A DNA stretch of 64,000 nt from Puccinia triticina (Eukaryota > Basidiomycota > Pucciniomycetes > Pucciniales > Pucciniaceae): the NCBI RefSeq assembly GCF_026914185.1, contig NC_070559.1, positions 2,294,001-2,358,000 on the forward strand, read 5' to 3'. Made by a program: the position numbers and the translations under genes. Each line of letters starts with the position of its first letter. Position 1 is the first letter of the stretch. The notes under the pieces are model-generated. The model had not been told where the DNA came from. It made no database searches and was given only the letters and a program-made list of their open reading frames with translations. Positions 10,371-21,896 of the stretch are shown here, in pieces.

Positions 10371-11600
10371 TAACCCTAAACCCCCAACTGACTTGAATAC
10401 ATAACCTCGCCTCCCAGCTTCCCTAGTCCTGCAGAGAGAATCACTCTCTCCTGGCTAGGTAGGTTGCTCTCAATCACTTTAGTTCCTTTCTCCTCTTTTC
10501 TATCCAATTTTTGTTTAGTTATCCTAGCAAGAGAGAATCACTCTCTCCTGGATAGCTTCTGAAATACATCCCCCCAGAGTTTGGACCTAGAAAGGTTTTT
10601 GCACTCTGCCTTGCCCCTTCCTTCCCAAATTCAAGAAATACTCCAGTGCAGGTCCACATGACCCTAACAGTACTCATCTTGATGATTACAATGGACCAGC
10701 CATTGATAATGTGGGAAGTAGCTAGCTGTTGATGGCCAGTACTGACTATCCCATCAAGAGGTACACACCTCTTGATGGCTGACCAGCCTTGGCCATTGAG
10801 TTATGAGGGATATGTGTTTGGGGGTGCAACCAATGGGAAGTTATAGTTTCACGTGAAATTTTTTGTGTGAAAAGGGACTGAAGGCGGGGATGGAGGAGTT
10901 TGTGGTGAGTCTCTAGGAGTACATACATTTAGGGAATCATGCACAAAATCTAGGGACAGTCATGAATTTTGGACCCAAATAGCGCCCCCAGTGGGTCAGG
11001 TTGAAGCGGTAAATTCCTGAAAATTCCAACTAGGGCCCCAATTTAGGGCCTGTGGTGGAAATGCTTCAAGATGGTGCATATATTGCAGGATGAGTAAGGA
11101 GATCAGATCTCCAACCTCTTGAATCATGAGTATCTGGTCCACAACATGTATGTGTAAGCTATGCACATTGGAGCCTGCGCTAGAGATTGCACACTATGGC
11201 TCATAACATGAATCTGTTATGGACTGATCTATGGAGAGAAAGATCTTGTCTGTGTCAGTTTTTTCTGGGGGTTCTGGGGTTCTGGATCCTAAGTTGGAAG
11301 ATTGCAGATTCAGAAGCTGCCTGGATCCACAGCCTCTTGAACTATGAGTGTGTGGACTGTGAAATTAAGGTGTTCAAAGTTGAAATCATAAACTTTTCAA
11401 TACATTAAAAATCATTAATTACATTGAAAACTCCTTTTTTTGCGCAGAACTTCCCCACTGTAGGGTCTGTGAGTGGTGCGCGAAGAAAGGAGTGGTTGGC
11501 GTAATTGATGATCTTTAATGCAAGGCACTGCCTGGGAGGACAACAATCATGGCAGAGCCAGTCAATACCTCCCAGCGGCCTTACCGGTACACCTCTCCGA
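10371..11600. other. Intergenic, contains a small fold-back fragment
   Basis: 10680-10800 carries two diverged units of the fold-back palindrome family (GATGGCCAGTACTGAC, CTCTTGATGGCTGACCAG). 11352-11390 holds a diverged terminus of the TGGTGTTCAAAG MITE family. No gene is seen. Confidence 0.4.
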
Positions 11601-12150
11601 CATCAGGCCCCTTTTATATTTGTCGTGCCCAAACTGTTGCCCCTGAGGGCGGAGAAAAGCTTTTTTCCAACCCAGCCAGCTGTTCCAACCTTGGATTGAT
11701 AAATAGTATCCAAATGCGGCTCACAACAGAAATTTGAATGTCTATCAGTTACCCATTTCAACTGAGCAAGGTTCCGAATGCACTTTTCATGAATGCTGTG
11801 TCCGTTGCTCTGTTTTCTTAATCCAGTAATTCCCTGTTTGCGTGAGATGCATAGTTGATTCCTGATTATGTTCAACAACGCTGGACCTGTACGTTACGGT
11901 TACCAGGTAACGTACAGGTACCGTAGATTTTTTTGGTACTTTACGGTACTTTTTTTTGTAATTCTCGTACCGTTTGTTTCGTTACAGTACGCTTTTTTCT
12001 TACATGTTTTTTTGAGGGTGCGTTACAGTATGCCCGAATGAGGAATATCAAAATTAAAAAAGCGGTAACAGCAGATTCGGCTTGTTACCGGTGATACCGG
12101 AACTAGTAAAGCTTTTGCCATTGGCAGATGGGAGGAAGGAGAAAAGACAT

Positions 12151-12680
12151 TCATTTTTTGCTTTTGGGAAGCAGAACATTCAAAGCCTTCCCAGCCTCGC
12201 TGAACTCCCCTGTCAGGGGGACATCTTCGCGAAGCCACATCAGGCTGCTCACAGATCGCGACATTGTTGATGGCAACAAAGCACCGCGATTGGAACTGCA
12301 TACATCAGAGGCCGCAGAGAAAAGCCTCTCAACTGCGCAAGAGCTAGCCGGGGTCCCAAGATACGCACAAGCCATTACCGCAAGGGTTGGGTAGGTTTGG
12401 TGGTGATCCTATTGACGAGTCACAAACCACATGTGTGTCAGCCAAGATCATGTTGGAAAAGAGTATAGGACTAAACTTACCTTCCACCAAGTCAACGGAT
12501 AATTTTTGTCTCCTATCGCACCTTCTTTGAATGATAGTTCGGCAGACAAGTAAGATTCAATCTCATTTGCCTGAGCTGTTGGTTTGACGGTGTAAGACTC
12601 AAAAGTGGTTGTGAAACCCTTTTGCTGAATGGAGAAGGGGATGAAGGAGGTGCAAGCTCTGCCCTTCTATACTACCAGCT

Positions 12681-12711
<31 letters not shown>

Positions 12712-15700
12712 TTAATAAGTGATAGGAGTGGTTAGCTCAAGATAAGTTTTTCGTGACACAGTATAAAAAGGTTGTTATTCAGTATGTAAGGGTTGTTATA
12801 TGTAAGTAAGAGGGTTGAGTGGGTACGTAAGTGTTTTGGGTGATGGGTGAGTATAAAACTTGATGAGTAATAAACTAAGGAACTACAAATGGGGGGGAAG
12901 AGAGCTCCTTATATAGACAAATGTGAGGGATTTTAGCTCCAGGGCAGCCCTTGAGTGAGGTATTTTAGCTGGCCTGGGCTGTACAACATGAGGGAGTTAA
13001 GAGGGAGTGGCTGTGTACAATTTATGCAAGGGGTGCATACATGAGGAGGGGCTGTGCCAGATGATGTCATAATTCATGCAAGGGGCGCATAAGCTGTGCA
13101 GGGAATGATCATGTGATGTAATAAGACCAAACAAAGTGGAGTTAGAAGGAACTAGAATGCGGGGAACCATTCATTCGAAGGGGCACAGCCTGCAGGGGCA
13201 GTGCTGCATGATATAATGTACATAACAAACAAACCCAAACCAATATATGTAGTGGAGATAGAATGGTGCGGGGAATGTGGCTTGAGGCGCCTGACAGGTG
13301 GTTGACTGGGTGCTACAGGTTGTCCAAAGGGTCTAACTTCCAGTGTAGTGGGGCTCCAGTGATGCTTCCAGTGGGGAATAGGGGTTACTTTAGCCGTGGT
13401 GTCCATTTAAGGTGTCCAATGGATGGTATCTTGAGGCCTTCTATATGTACATGAGAAAAACTTTTGATTTTTCACATTTTTGAGTACCACAACGGCCATA
13501 CGTGAGGCGAGACGTGACATCAAGGAGTTTCCAGCCGGCGGTTTCTTCACTGGTTTTTCAATGATAGATATCTCGGGATCAATAGGTGCCTTTTCTTTGG
13601 CAAGTTGGTCCTGCTGAGCTTTTGTTTTCTTGAATTCCCGCTGTATTAGACTGAGGCTATCTGTAACTTCTTGGCTATCGGAGCCAAAGGCAAGCTCGAA
13701 GAGGTGCATCCTGAAGCAAGGATGCATCATTGTAGCAATGATAAGCGTCTCGCATTGCATGGCTTCGTCTAGATACTTTTCCACTCGCTTGTACATAGCT
13801 TGGTACATTGGGTACAGAGCGTCGCTCTCCGCGGCAAGTTCAATCTTTTCTGTGAGACTCTCCTTGAGCTCCAGATATTTTGGGATAACATGAGCACCGG
13901 TCGCCGAATCTCCCTCCATCTCGGATGTTAACTTGACAAAAACCTGTAAATGAAGCAATGGTGGTGTATCAGTACCCTTCAGAAGCAAAGACCGCAGTGA
14001 AAGTAGCAAACCTCAAGCTCCGAATTCAGATTGTCAATCTGCTTCCAGTCGCGAGGCAAGAAATAGATATCTGAAAATATTCCACCATCTTTTTGCGCCT
14101 GATCCTGCTTGAGTATGTGGTCTATGACATCGCGGGCATCAATCGCTTTCTGGTAACTTTGGTATTTGATATTCCATTGAATACCATAACCAGCTATCAA
14201 AGGAGTAACTTTTATCTTGAGATCTTCGGCGGTTTGCAGAAAATTTGCCCGCTGTGCAGCTGAGCGGGTGATCTGCTTGATCACAATATCAAGCTACGAA
14301 AAAATTGGAGGGGTCAGATGTGAGCCCAATCCTCAACACCGAAAAATGATAACTGACCTTCTTGGTTAGTTCGAGTAGTTTTGTAGACTTTGCATGGGTT
14401 TCCGACCCCGCGGGGTTTGTCTTCTCCGCCTCGCACAACAATTCCTCATCAGCATTACCATAGTCACTTTCAGAGCCCGCATCGTAGTCTTCAATCGCTG
14501 GTGCGGCCGCTGTCTTCTCAAGTGCTGCTGTTTCTTCAGAGGGAGATTCAGGTTCCAATTCCTCGACAACTCTTCCCAAGACTGGGAAAAATCCGAGAAC
14601 GGATTCCTTTGTCTTTGATGGCGGGAGGGTCTTCAAGGACAGCGCCTGGAGTCCGGTGTTTACAATCAGGGCAAGCTTGTGGCAGAAACAACGGACATGC
14701 ATTGTTTCTGGATCCCAATTGGGCTGGGAAAGATCCTCGCCATATTTGGTCGTAACTTGGGTTCTGGGGTCATTGTAAAAGAGCTCGTACATGGCACTTG
14801 CCATGGTGTTATTGTTGGATCCGGAGTCGGTGGTCTGAGCCAGCATGTAAGACAGACCGGAAGGATTAGCACAGGCTTGGGAACAACTAAAAAAAGTGAC
14901 CCGGAGACTTATCTTACAATACAGCTTGCCTTTTCTAAGAACGCAAGCAATCGGACGAGCTAGAAGGTGTCCCAAGTGCCTCCAGGGAATCATCTTCAAT
15001 GTTAAATGACGGACTACATATTTCCAATCAGAATCCACATAAGCCACGGCCGCGCCAATGAACGCAAATCGGTTCCCCTTGGTTGTCCAGACGTTGTGGA
15101 TAAGGGAGAACTTGGTGTCCAGATTCTTTGAGTGTGGAAATGAAATTAACTTTCACACAAAAAAAGCATGTACAAATAAAATTGCAAACATTCAAACCCT
15201 CGAAAACCTGCGACTTGAGCATTGAGTGCAGATACCTTGCCTCATTTGCCGACCATTTCCTCCCATAAAGGACTGCTTTGCTGTTTGCGTACTGAAAAGC
15301 AGCGCGAAGGATTGGATCCTCGATGCGCGACCAGGGCAGGGCTTGGCAAATCTGCCAGATCATGATGATCTGATTCAAGACTCGATTGACAAACTGGGGT
15401 TGGGCTTTCAGGAATTGAGCTATTCCAGTCTGCTTCACGTTGCCACTGCCATCCAGTTTCCTCCGTTTGGCGACAGAAAGAGGAAGTTTTGCACCTGCCT
15501 TGATGGCATTAGCGCGGTTGACACAGCCACGGTCGTTTCTTCCCATCTGTGTAAAGCCGTCTCAATGGCTGACAAGGTTTCCATTGCTATCAGGGCAGCG
15601 ACGATAGATCATGCTGCACCACTTGCATTTGAAGTTCAGAAGAACTCCTTCCGGGTCGCCTTGCTTATAGGTTGGCGGGTGGTAGAATTCCTCGATCTTG

Positions 15701-16265
15701 TCAAACTCATCATTCTTCTGTTTCTTCATCCCCCGGGGCTTGATGACTATTGATCCTTCGTCGGAATCCTGATCATAATTCAAGGCAGGGTCTTTACCCG
15801 TTGCCTTGGAGGATAGAAAAAAAAACCAAGCCCAAATAGTCAGCTGAATAAACCAATCAAAACTCTACAGATCAAGGGTAGGCACTTGATTGACATACCA
15901 GCGACGCGCCAACACTGGAATTCCCTTTCTTTTTTTTTTTGACGGCGTTGTTTCTTCTTTTTGGGCTTCGATTTCCCTTGAGGCGCTGTTGATCCTTCCG
16001 CAGACTCTGAATCATCCTCATCGGGGCGGCCATGATCTGAGCCTGAGGACTCTGCGACTGCGGCCCGTTTCTGAGCAGCTGGGCGGGTTAATTTAACGCG
16101 TGAGTTGTTTGATGTGGGCACCATGTTTGGTGTGTTAACAATCGAAGATGCTCGTGAAGAGCGTCGTTGTGGAGGCTGACCAAGAGACTGGTCAGTTTCA
16201 TACCCGGGGTTATTATCGGCGCCGGATGGGTTGTTTGGATTTGCCTGTGGCCCTTGCGAGACCAT
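12151..16265 (-). pseudogene. hAT transposase, spliced, one in-frame TGA
   Basis: Start ATG at 16265; stop at 12151. Order: Ser/Lys-rich N-terminus; BED-type zinc finger (FKCKWC...NLVSH at about 15565-15630); FSLIHNVWTTKGNRFAF (about 15050-15110); TTDSGSNN (about 14820); RCFCHKLALIVN; WNIKYQSYQKAIDARD; then TWWK-DHH and LGTPASSCAVERLFS, the C-terminal hAT dimerisation region. Introns fixed by frame: 14357-14294, 14011-13944 and 12480-12409. A TGA at 15564-15562 directly follows the BED-finger His, where Arg (CGA) is expected; the frame continues beyond it. The middle-to-C-terminal junction (13500-12620) is unclear because of an insertion or long intron. Confidence 0.8.
12664..13445. other. 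Insertion or expanded intron in the hAT gene
   Basis: This part of the hAT gene has no transposase coding capacity. CCTTCTATA occurs at both edges (about 12663 and 13437), which could be a 9-bp target duplication. Inside are a TATA-like box and repeats of GGCGCATAA/GGTGCATAC. An acceptor-like TTCTCCATTCAG lies just beyond, so the insert may be spliced out. Confidence 0.35.
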
Positions 16266-16835
16266 TTTTGGTTGTGGTGGATTGAAGAGGCTCTGATGGG
16301 GTTGCGAGTGCGTGGGAAGGGGGATAGGAATGATCTGATACTCCTAGAAAAAATTTCTCATCCGATTGGGGTTTTTCACCCCTGGTACCACGGTAACCAG
16401 GGGTGAAACGCGTTACAATAACAGCAATCAGGGCAATAAAAAAAGGCAACCATTACGGTACGGCCCCGACCCAGAATAGCGCGGTACTAGTACCGCTACC
16501 GTAAAGCAGACGGGCAGGAACTCCTGTACAGTACGCAAAATGGCCGGTTACCGTACAGTACCGTACCGGCCCAGCGTTGTGTTCAACTTCCATCCTTGGC
16601 GCGTACATATGCCAGCTGATCCCAAATTTGGCTCACACAAACTGGCCAATAGAATTTGTAAATTTTTTGTGTTTCCCCGCCTGATGATACTGGCCGCTAT
16701 TGCCTGGTACACAAGTTCCATCCGGATGCACTCATCAACCAACTCCCATTTCCAGTGAGAAACAACACCACCGCTGCAAATATCCAGTCCGCAAAAGTCA
16801 ACACCCTGTGTAACTGCAAATTGATTGTCACCCAA

Positions 16836-17519
16836 ATGTTCTCAACATACAAGAGAATACAAGCTCACTTGATTGGAAATGTCTTGCATTGATTGGTGTA
16901 TTCAATGGATTAGCATTCTGTCATTTTTGGATCTCTTCAAATTTACGACTTGTTGGTCGGGCATCCAGCTCACACAAACAATTTGGTATGGGCTTTCTTT
17001 GGTCACATTTCTTCCAGAGTACTTCCATCTACATCACTTCCACTGATCCTGCAACCCACAGTTTGATGTACAAAAGCCCTCTCCTTGACCGACTTGTTGA
17101 AGCCAACAGGCCAATCTTACTCCAGATGAATTCCCAGGAGGCCAATACCAAGAAGCTCCTGGACGGCTTCACAAAATTTATGTGGATCATGAACTTCCAA
17201 GGCTTCCTCATTGTCAGAAGAGAACACGTTTGACCACATATTTTCTTTTTCCAGCTCGCCAGCATTAACAGAAGAACCAACCTACCAACCGTCGCCTTAC
17301 TTAAGCTCACGGCGTTCCTCAAGCAGTTGCCTCGCCGTCACCGTAGAAGCACCTCAAGAATCTTGAATTCCAATCGCCCGCACAGGTTCCGCTGGTCCCT
17401 TGACAAAACTAACCTTGAATCTATTGGCTGATTTTGTTTTTTTCTCTATTGAATTGCTTCTGGTACTCTCCTGTTTTCAAGACAAGCTTGTTGTAGGCAA
17501 CCAGGCAGGTACTACAGCC
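16836..17519. other. No confirmed gene
   Basis: Short overlapping ORFs on both strands (for example 17029-17322 minus, 16889-17233 plus) without known domains. They could be exons of the gene at 17520-18059, but no consistent splice pattern was found. Confidence 0.2.
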
Positions 17520-18059
17520 TCAGACAAGGCCGTCAATTTTCATCATGGACTGGTTGGCGCGGCTGAGGGACCAACTCTCAATGGCGCCCTTGAGGCCTAC
17601 CTGAAGCTTCTGCTGGAGCGAGAGGAGTGGGGCAAGGAGGGCAGCGCGGACCCCCTTCTGAGCCATCCGTCCGTCCCAACGCAGGACCATCTGAACATCC
17701 GTATCCTCGGCTCGCAAGACCCAACTCACCTCAAAAGTCCCCTTCTCCTCAATTACATTGTAGCCGATTTTTGTCAGCCAAGTGACCAGAGAGGTAATTT
17801 TCTCAAGGAGGACCAGATGCGCTATCCAGGCCGGCCAGGCCCAGAGCGCTTCCAGGCTGTATGAAGGCCTCCTTGTCAATCCCGCAGTGGGATTTCTGTC
17901 CACCCCTCCATATTCCATCTTGCCTAAATCAGAGAATATGAGACCCAGCCACCCCAATTCAGTATCTCTCACAACAGGATTTTCTTGCTGTTCATTTGAT
18001 GCCCCATTGGAATACATATACTCCCCACAGGGTTCCAAGTAGAGTCCCCATAGATACAT
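17520..18059 (-). CDS. Hypothetical protein, about 179 aa
   Basis: ATG at about 18059, stop at 17520. The sequence is rich in Trp and Leu, without repeats, signal peptide or recognised domain. The antisense frame 17400-17864 is also open, so coding on this strand is only a preference based on length and a real ATG. May be part of a larger broken gene towards 17000. Confidence 0.3.
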   Translation of the reverse strand: MYLWGLYLEPCGEYMYSNGASNEQQENPVVRDTELGWLGLIFSDLGKMEYGGVDRNPTAGLTRRPSYSLEALWAWPAWIAHLVLLEKITSLVTWLTKIGYNVIEEKGTFEVSWVLRAEDTDVQMVLRWDGRMAQKGVRAALLAPLLSLQQKLQVGLKGAIESWSLSRANQSMMKIDGLV

Positions 18060-18326
18060 TGTGTAAAGTAGCAAAATAACAGTATCTGCAAAAACAACTC
18101 ACAAGGCTTTTCTTAACCACTAAATTTCACCAACATATCCTTCAGCTGTATTTCTCTGAGTTAATTAAGATATTTCCTCCTCCATGGTATTTCAAAAAAT
18201 TATGTTTGTCAATAGCAAATTCATTGAAACACAATCAAACATAATTCCAGATGAATCTGCCAAGGCATAATTTTCTTTTTATTGTCAGGTCATCCACCAG
18301 GACAAGTTTTTTTTTGCTATATTAGA

Positions 18327-18486
18327 GGCCCCGTTTGGCTGCCGCGTTATATGTGATAAATGGGCTTATTTGTCACGCGCAACCCCCAGGGGGTCAAAGT
18401 TTTTGGTGGAGACGGGGGGCAAACTTTGGGTTGCACGTGATAAATTTGCACATTTATCACGTATAATGCGGCAGCCAAACGGGGCC
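18327..18486. mobile_element. 160-bp MITE, Harbinger-like termini
   Basis: Begins GGCCCCGTTTGGCTGCCGC and ends with the inverted copy GCGGCAGCCAAACGGGGCC. Inside, TTATATGTGATAAATGGGC mirrors the other arm. The start matches the 4496-4881 MITE and Tourist-like families, but the flanks (AGA, ATA) do not form a clean 3-bp duplication. Confidence 0.7.
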
Positions 18487-18787
18487 ATAAATATTTCATT
18501 GTTTGCCAATGTGATTTATTCCTGAGAAATTGAAACATTGCATGGCAAGTAGAGAGTGATGTTTATGGTTTGAAAATGCATTCTTTTTTTCAACTTTACA
18601 GGTCCACCTGTGAACTTGGGGTTGCTCCATGACTAATTTGCCCCAACTCAGTGGTTTGACCAAGAATGCTGAATTTCCTCTTTTGTTACAATTTTCATTA
18701 CACCAAAATAAGAAAGTAACAAGAACTGTTGGTTTATTATTCTGTGCCAGGTTCATCTTTTGCGGCAGACGTGATGAGTTAATTTTC

Positions 18788-18812
18788 TGCGGCGCAGCCG
18801 CAAGTTCCCTAG
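18788..18812 (+). mobile_element. Helitron-type 3' terminus 2
   Basis: Hairpin TGCGGC-GCA-GCCGCA (18788-18802), six base pairs, then AGTTCC and CTAG (18809-18812) followed by T. Same design as the termini at 10369, 38594 and 61696. The following TAAAATCATAAAATCAT belongs to a MITE, so this Helitron seems to have landed in it. Confidence 0.65.
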
Positions 18813-18985
18813 TAAAATCATAAAATCATAAAACTTTCAAGTGGTGATTTCATATGTACCATTCTAGAAATGTTGCTGTAATTTGAGTGTTTGGATGGTA
18901 TATATTTTTTTCAGCTTATAATTTTATGATTTTATGGTGTTATGATTTTATGCAAGTCAACTTTGAACACCCTAAATGTATGTCA
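18813..18985. mobile_element. Partial MITE of the TGGTGTTCAAAG family
   Basis: The right end TCAACTTTGAACACCCTAAA and the inner ATTTTATGATTTTATG match the complete copy at 31233-31409. The left terminus is missing and is replaced by the Helitron end at 18812. Confidence 0.55.
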
Positions 18986-19450
18986 AAGTTTATGTACATG
19001 GAAATTCCCCCTCAATAGCTCATAACATACTTCATTGCAAAGCCACATGTGAATGCTGGCACATTGCTTGATTCTTTGTGGTCAAAGAGAACTCCTAGAG
19101 TTTTTACAAAATTTGGAAGCCACAGAAAAGTTTTGTGTAACTTTTGGACCAAATTCTACAATTCATTCTAAGGGCCTGTAGTGCTGTACCATGGGCCTCA
19201 ATTTTGAAAAATTTCAACTTTTTTTGCCCTGTACACAAAAATTGAAAACTAGTGGAGAGTTCAAATGTTGAAATCCTTCACATTTGGGCTCCAGCCTACA
19301 TTTTGGCCAGGCTCAGTTTTTGTCCCAAGAAGTTTTGAGGCAAATAAATTTGGAAAATTTCAATTTTCATGTATTATCCAGGGGGTTCAGGGGATTGGTT
19401 GGGTGTAAAAAAACCTGAGGCCCGTCCAAGTCCTCCCTCAAACCATCAAT
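18986..19450. other. No supported gene
   Basis: AT-rich intergenic DNA. No repeats or ORFs worth reporting. Confidence 0.3.
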
Positions 19451-19451
19451 C

Positions 19452-19705
19452 ATGGCTTCCGACATGCTACCGCAAGGGCGGCCTGCTGGCTGTTGCCAAC
19501 GCCAACCTACCACCGCAAGGGTGTCATTCTGGCCGTCACTGACGCCAACCTGCTCCTTGGCAGACTCATCCCGTCCCATTTCTCAAGGATCTTTGGGCCC
19601 AGGGAGGACCAGCCGTTGGAAACTTGTGTGTCCAGGTTTATGAAGACCGCCAACAAGACTATGTCTCAGCCAATCCGCGTGTTAACCAAAGTGTGTAGAT
19701 ACGCA
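19452..19705 (+). pseudogene. 5-oxoprolinase (hydantoinase B part) gene fragment
   Basis: 5-Oxoprolinase hydrolyses 5-oxoproline to glutamate with ATP in the glutathione cycle. The piece reads CYRKGGLLAVANANL, then, in another frame, the same motif again (YHRKGVILAVTDANLLLGRL), IPSHFSRIFGPREDQPLE and VSRFMKTANKTMSQPIRVLT. These match the GPxCYRKGG-LxVTDANLxLGRLxPxxFPxIFG and ANETMxRPIRxLTEA blocks of the family. The first block is duplicated, about 40-60 residues between the last two blocks are missing, and the rest of the about 1,300-residue protein is absent. A transposed fragment, not a gene. Confidence 0.75.
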
Positions 19706-19759
19706 AACTTGAAGCACGTGCTGAGCGTGTTGAGGTACAAGAGTGTAAGCGCTTGATAA

Positions 19760-20985
19760 CCAACACGGAACTAATGAGGCGAGGACGAGGGGAGTTCTAG
19801 AACCTCTGTGTCTGTGTAAGGAATCCAATTAGGAGTCCTTCAATGTCCGTCAAGTGGGGCACAGAGGGGGGGACCTTGAGACAAGATCTAGTTCACGGGG
19901 CTGTTTATTGCAGAAGGAGGGGAAAATCTAGCCAGGAGAAATACTGGTTGGAGATCTCCCAGTATATACAAGAACCTCGGTGAGTGAAAAAGGAAGAACA
20001 ATAGGGAAAATGAAAATGAGAAGGGAAAGCTTACCTAGCTGGGAGAGATGCAAGTCGGAGATCTCTGCCGGCTAGGAAGTGGGGAAGGACTGGAATATGT
20101 AGTCAACTGGGAAGGGGGCTTGTGATATCTCTTGTGAAACCTCGCGGTGCGCAGGGGCTTCACAGCCTGCTTTGCAAAGGATCTAACTCAGGGGAAGTCT
20201 CAGTACTTCCCTACTAACTACAAAGGAGGAGAGAGAGAAAGAAGAGAAAAGGAGAGAGGAATAAAGGAAAGGGGATCTCACTCACCTAACTCAGGGGAAG
20301 TCTTAGTTCTTCCCTAATGAGTTAGGAGGGGGCGGGGGAGGACTAAAAGGGTGCCCGCACCGGTGTCTGTGACAGTCTGGTGATTGTTCCTGTGAGTACG
20401 CGGGAGGCGCGGCTCACAGATGGGCCAGCATGTGAGCTTCCCCCAATGCTAGGAATCCTCTGCATTGTTGTCCAAGTGAATTTGACAAGTAAAATTTTTT
20501 TCAGAGCAAGTACCAGCAGTACACCACCTCAGGTACCACTCATACCCGCCCATACACGCACAGGCGGTATCAGGTGCCAACTTTTGGGCAAAAGTTGACC
20601 CAGTTCTTGGTTCCCAGTGAAATCCTTAGGCAAACCTTGCATCAAAGGTTTTTTAAGCACATGCACACAAAAACGCACACCTAAATCTAAACCAAACCTT
20701 CAGATTGACTTCTGCCTGGGATGTCTGTTGTTTAAATGAAGGTTGGGTAGTGTGCAGAAATGTCCACTTCTGAATTCTTCAAGAATTCATTTCCAGGCTG
20801 AGTGATTATCAATTTCTTGGGTCTGTACTGCTATGTTCTGCTAGCCTTCAGCACTCCACAATGAGCCTGATATAAAGTGTAATAATCCGCAAGCAATGAA
20901 GCGCTGCACTCCTCAAGCAGAAGTACACAGTAGCAATCAAGCAAGTAAGCAAAACAAGGGTCACCTAAAACTCTTCTAATACTCT
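19760..20985. other. Non-coding, repeat-rich (possible degenerate LTR)
   Basis: AACTCAGGGGAAGTCT is repeated at about 20170 and 20288, and GGAGATCTC-like words at about 19950 and 20060. Purine-rich tracts precede each. The style is that of a degenerate LTR in reverse orientation. No gene. Confidence 0.25.
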
Positions 20986-20988
20986 AGT

Positions 20989-21189
20989 GGAGGACTTCCC
21001 GTCAAGTCTGGGAGCCTCCCAGATCTCAATTTACACACCCATACTCTTAATTTTTGGTAGCAGGGAAAATGTTTTTCTAACCCTACAGCTCATGACTCTC
21101 ATGTGCACTGATTGTTGATTTAGTAGATGTCTTAATTTAGGAGCTATAGGGGCATCTAGAGCTCTCTAAATGCCGACAGAAAGTCCTCC
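20989..21189. mobile_element. 201-bp MITE, GGAGGACTTCCCGTC termini, copy A
   Basis: Starts GGAGGACTTCCCGTC, ends with an imperfect inverse (GACAGAAAGTCCTCC); AGT on both sides. A second copy of exactly the same length in inverse orientation is at 58466-58666 with AAT on both sides, so the target duplication is 3 bp. Non-coding. Confidence 0.8.
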
Positions 21190-21867
21190 AGTACATCCAT
21201 AAGTGAAGTACAATAATGAGTAGTAAGATGATGTGAGCCCTCCACACACATCTGACTCCATTCCCACCCAATCCCAAAATTTAACGCTTTCCTGCACTAG
21301 TCCATCATCTCTGCCCAACTTCTGCACTTCATTTTCCCAGGCTCTGCTCCTCTCCAAAGCTTGACCTCCCATGTCCTCTGCCTAGCCCTTGTCAGTCGGT
21401 ATCTCACCAGTGCCTCCGCCCCAGCTCCACCCGCTGGTGAAACCCGCTCAGCTTACCTGGCTCACCTGCTTCCATCAGTCCCTGTGTTTGGTTTGTCACA
21501 GTCCAGCTCTAACCATCTTCTCTGGTCCTCCGCGCAATACAAACTCTGCGGTCTGCAATCTGCATATTGTCCAACCCCTGCTTTCCGTGTGCATGTGAAT
21601 TTCCATAAGCGTTTGCTGTTGTGCTTTTCTGGCATCATCCTCAGTGCTTATGTCACCAAATTCACTCTGAGCTCAGCTGCTTTTTCTTTCCCACCCGCGC
21701 TATTGCTGAGTGGACATTCTACCACACTTGTCAGTACAAATCACCACACTGTCTGTAACAACCCAGTGCTTGGTTGGCCCCTCCCTTCCCCCTCCATACG
21801 GGCAAAGGGCAGTGGTCAAGGGCCATGGCACTGGCTGGTAGGGTAAAGAAGGTGCTCCGGTTCTAAA
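21190..21867. other. No recognised gene
   Basis: An ORF at 21361-21846 plus (start not ATG-certain) is Ser/Pro/Leu-rich with no known domain and is not supported further. C-rich composition. Confidence 0.2.
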
Positions 21868-21896
21868 TACAGTGACCCCGCCATGTAAGCATACAC

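Larger units (their letters stand above)
11877..16579 (-). mobile_element. Complete hAT transposon, 4.7 kb
   Basis: TGTTCAAC flanks it at 11869-11876 and 16580-16587, an 8-bp target duplication as expected for hAT. Termini are inverted: (C)AACGCTGG followed by GTACCGTAC-rich DNA at both ends. It holds one spliced transposase gene on the minus strand and, near 12664-13440, about 0.8 kb of foreign-looking DNA. Confidence 0.9.
11603..16835 (-). pseudogene. Unidentified ORF split by the hAT element
   Basis: A minus-strand frame open from 16835 to the hAT insertion point, and one open from 11875 down to 11603, join in the same phase if the hAT element and one copy of its 8-bp target duplication are removed, giving about 180 uninterrupted codons across the junction (..GWKLN then IIRNQL..). 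Continuity supports, but does not prove, that the site was coding. The predicted protein has no family I recognise and the start is not fixed. Confidence 0.3.
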
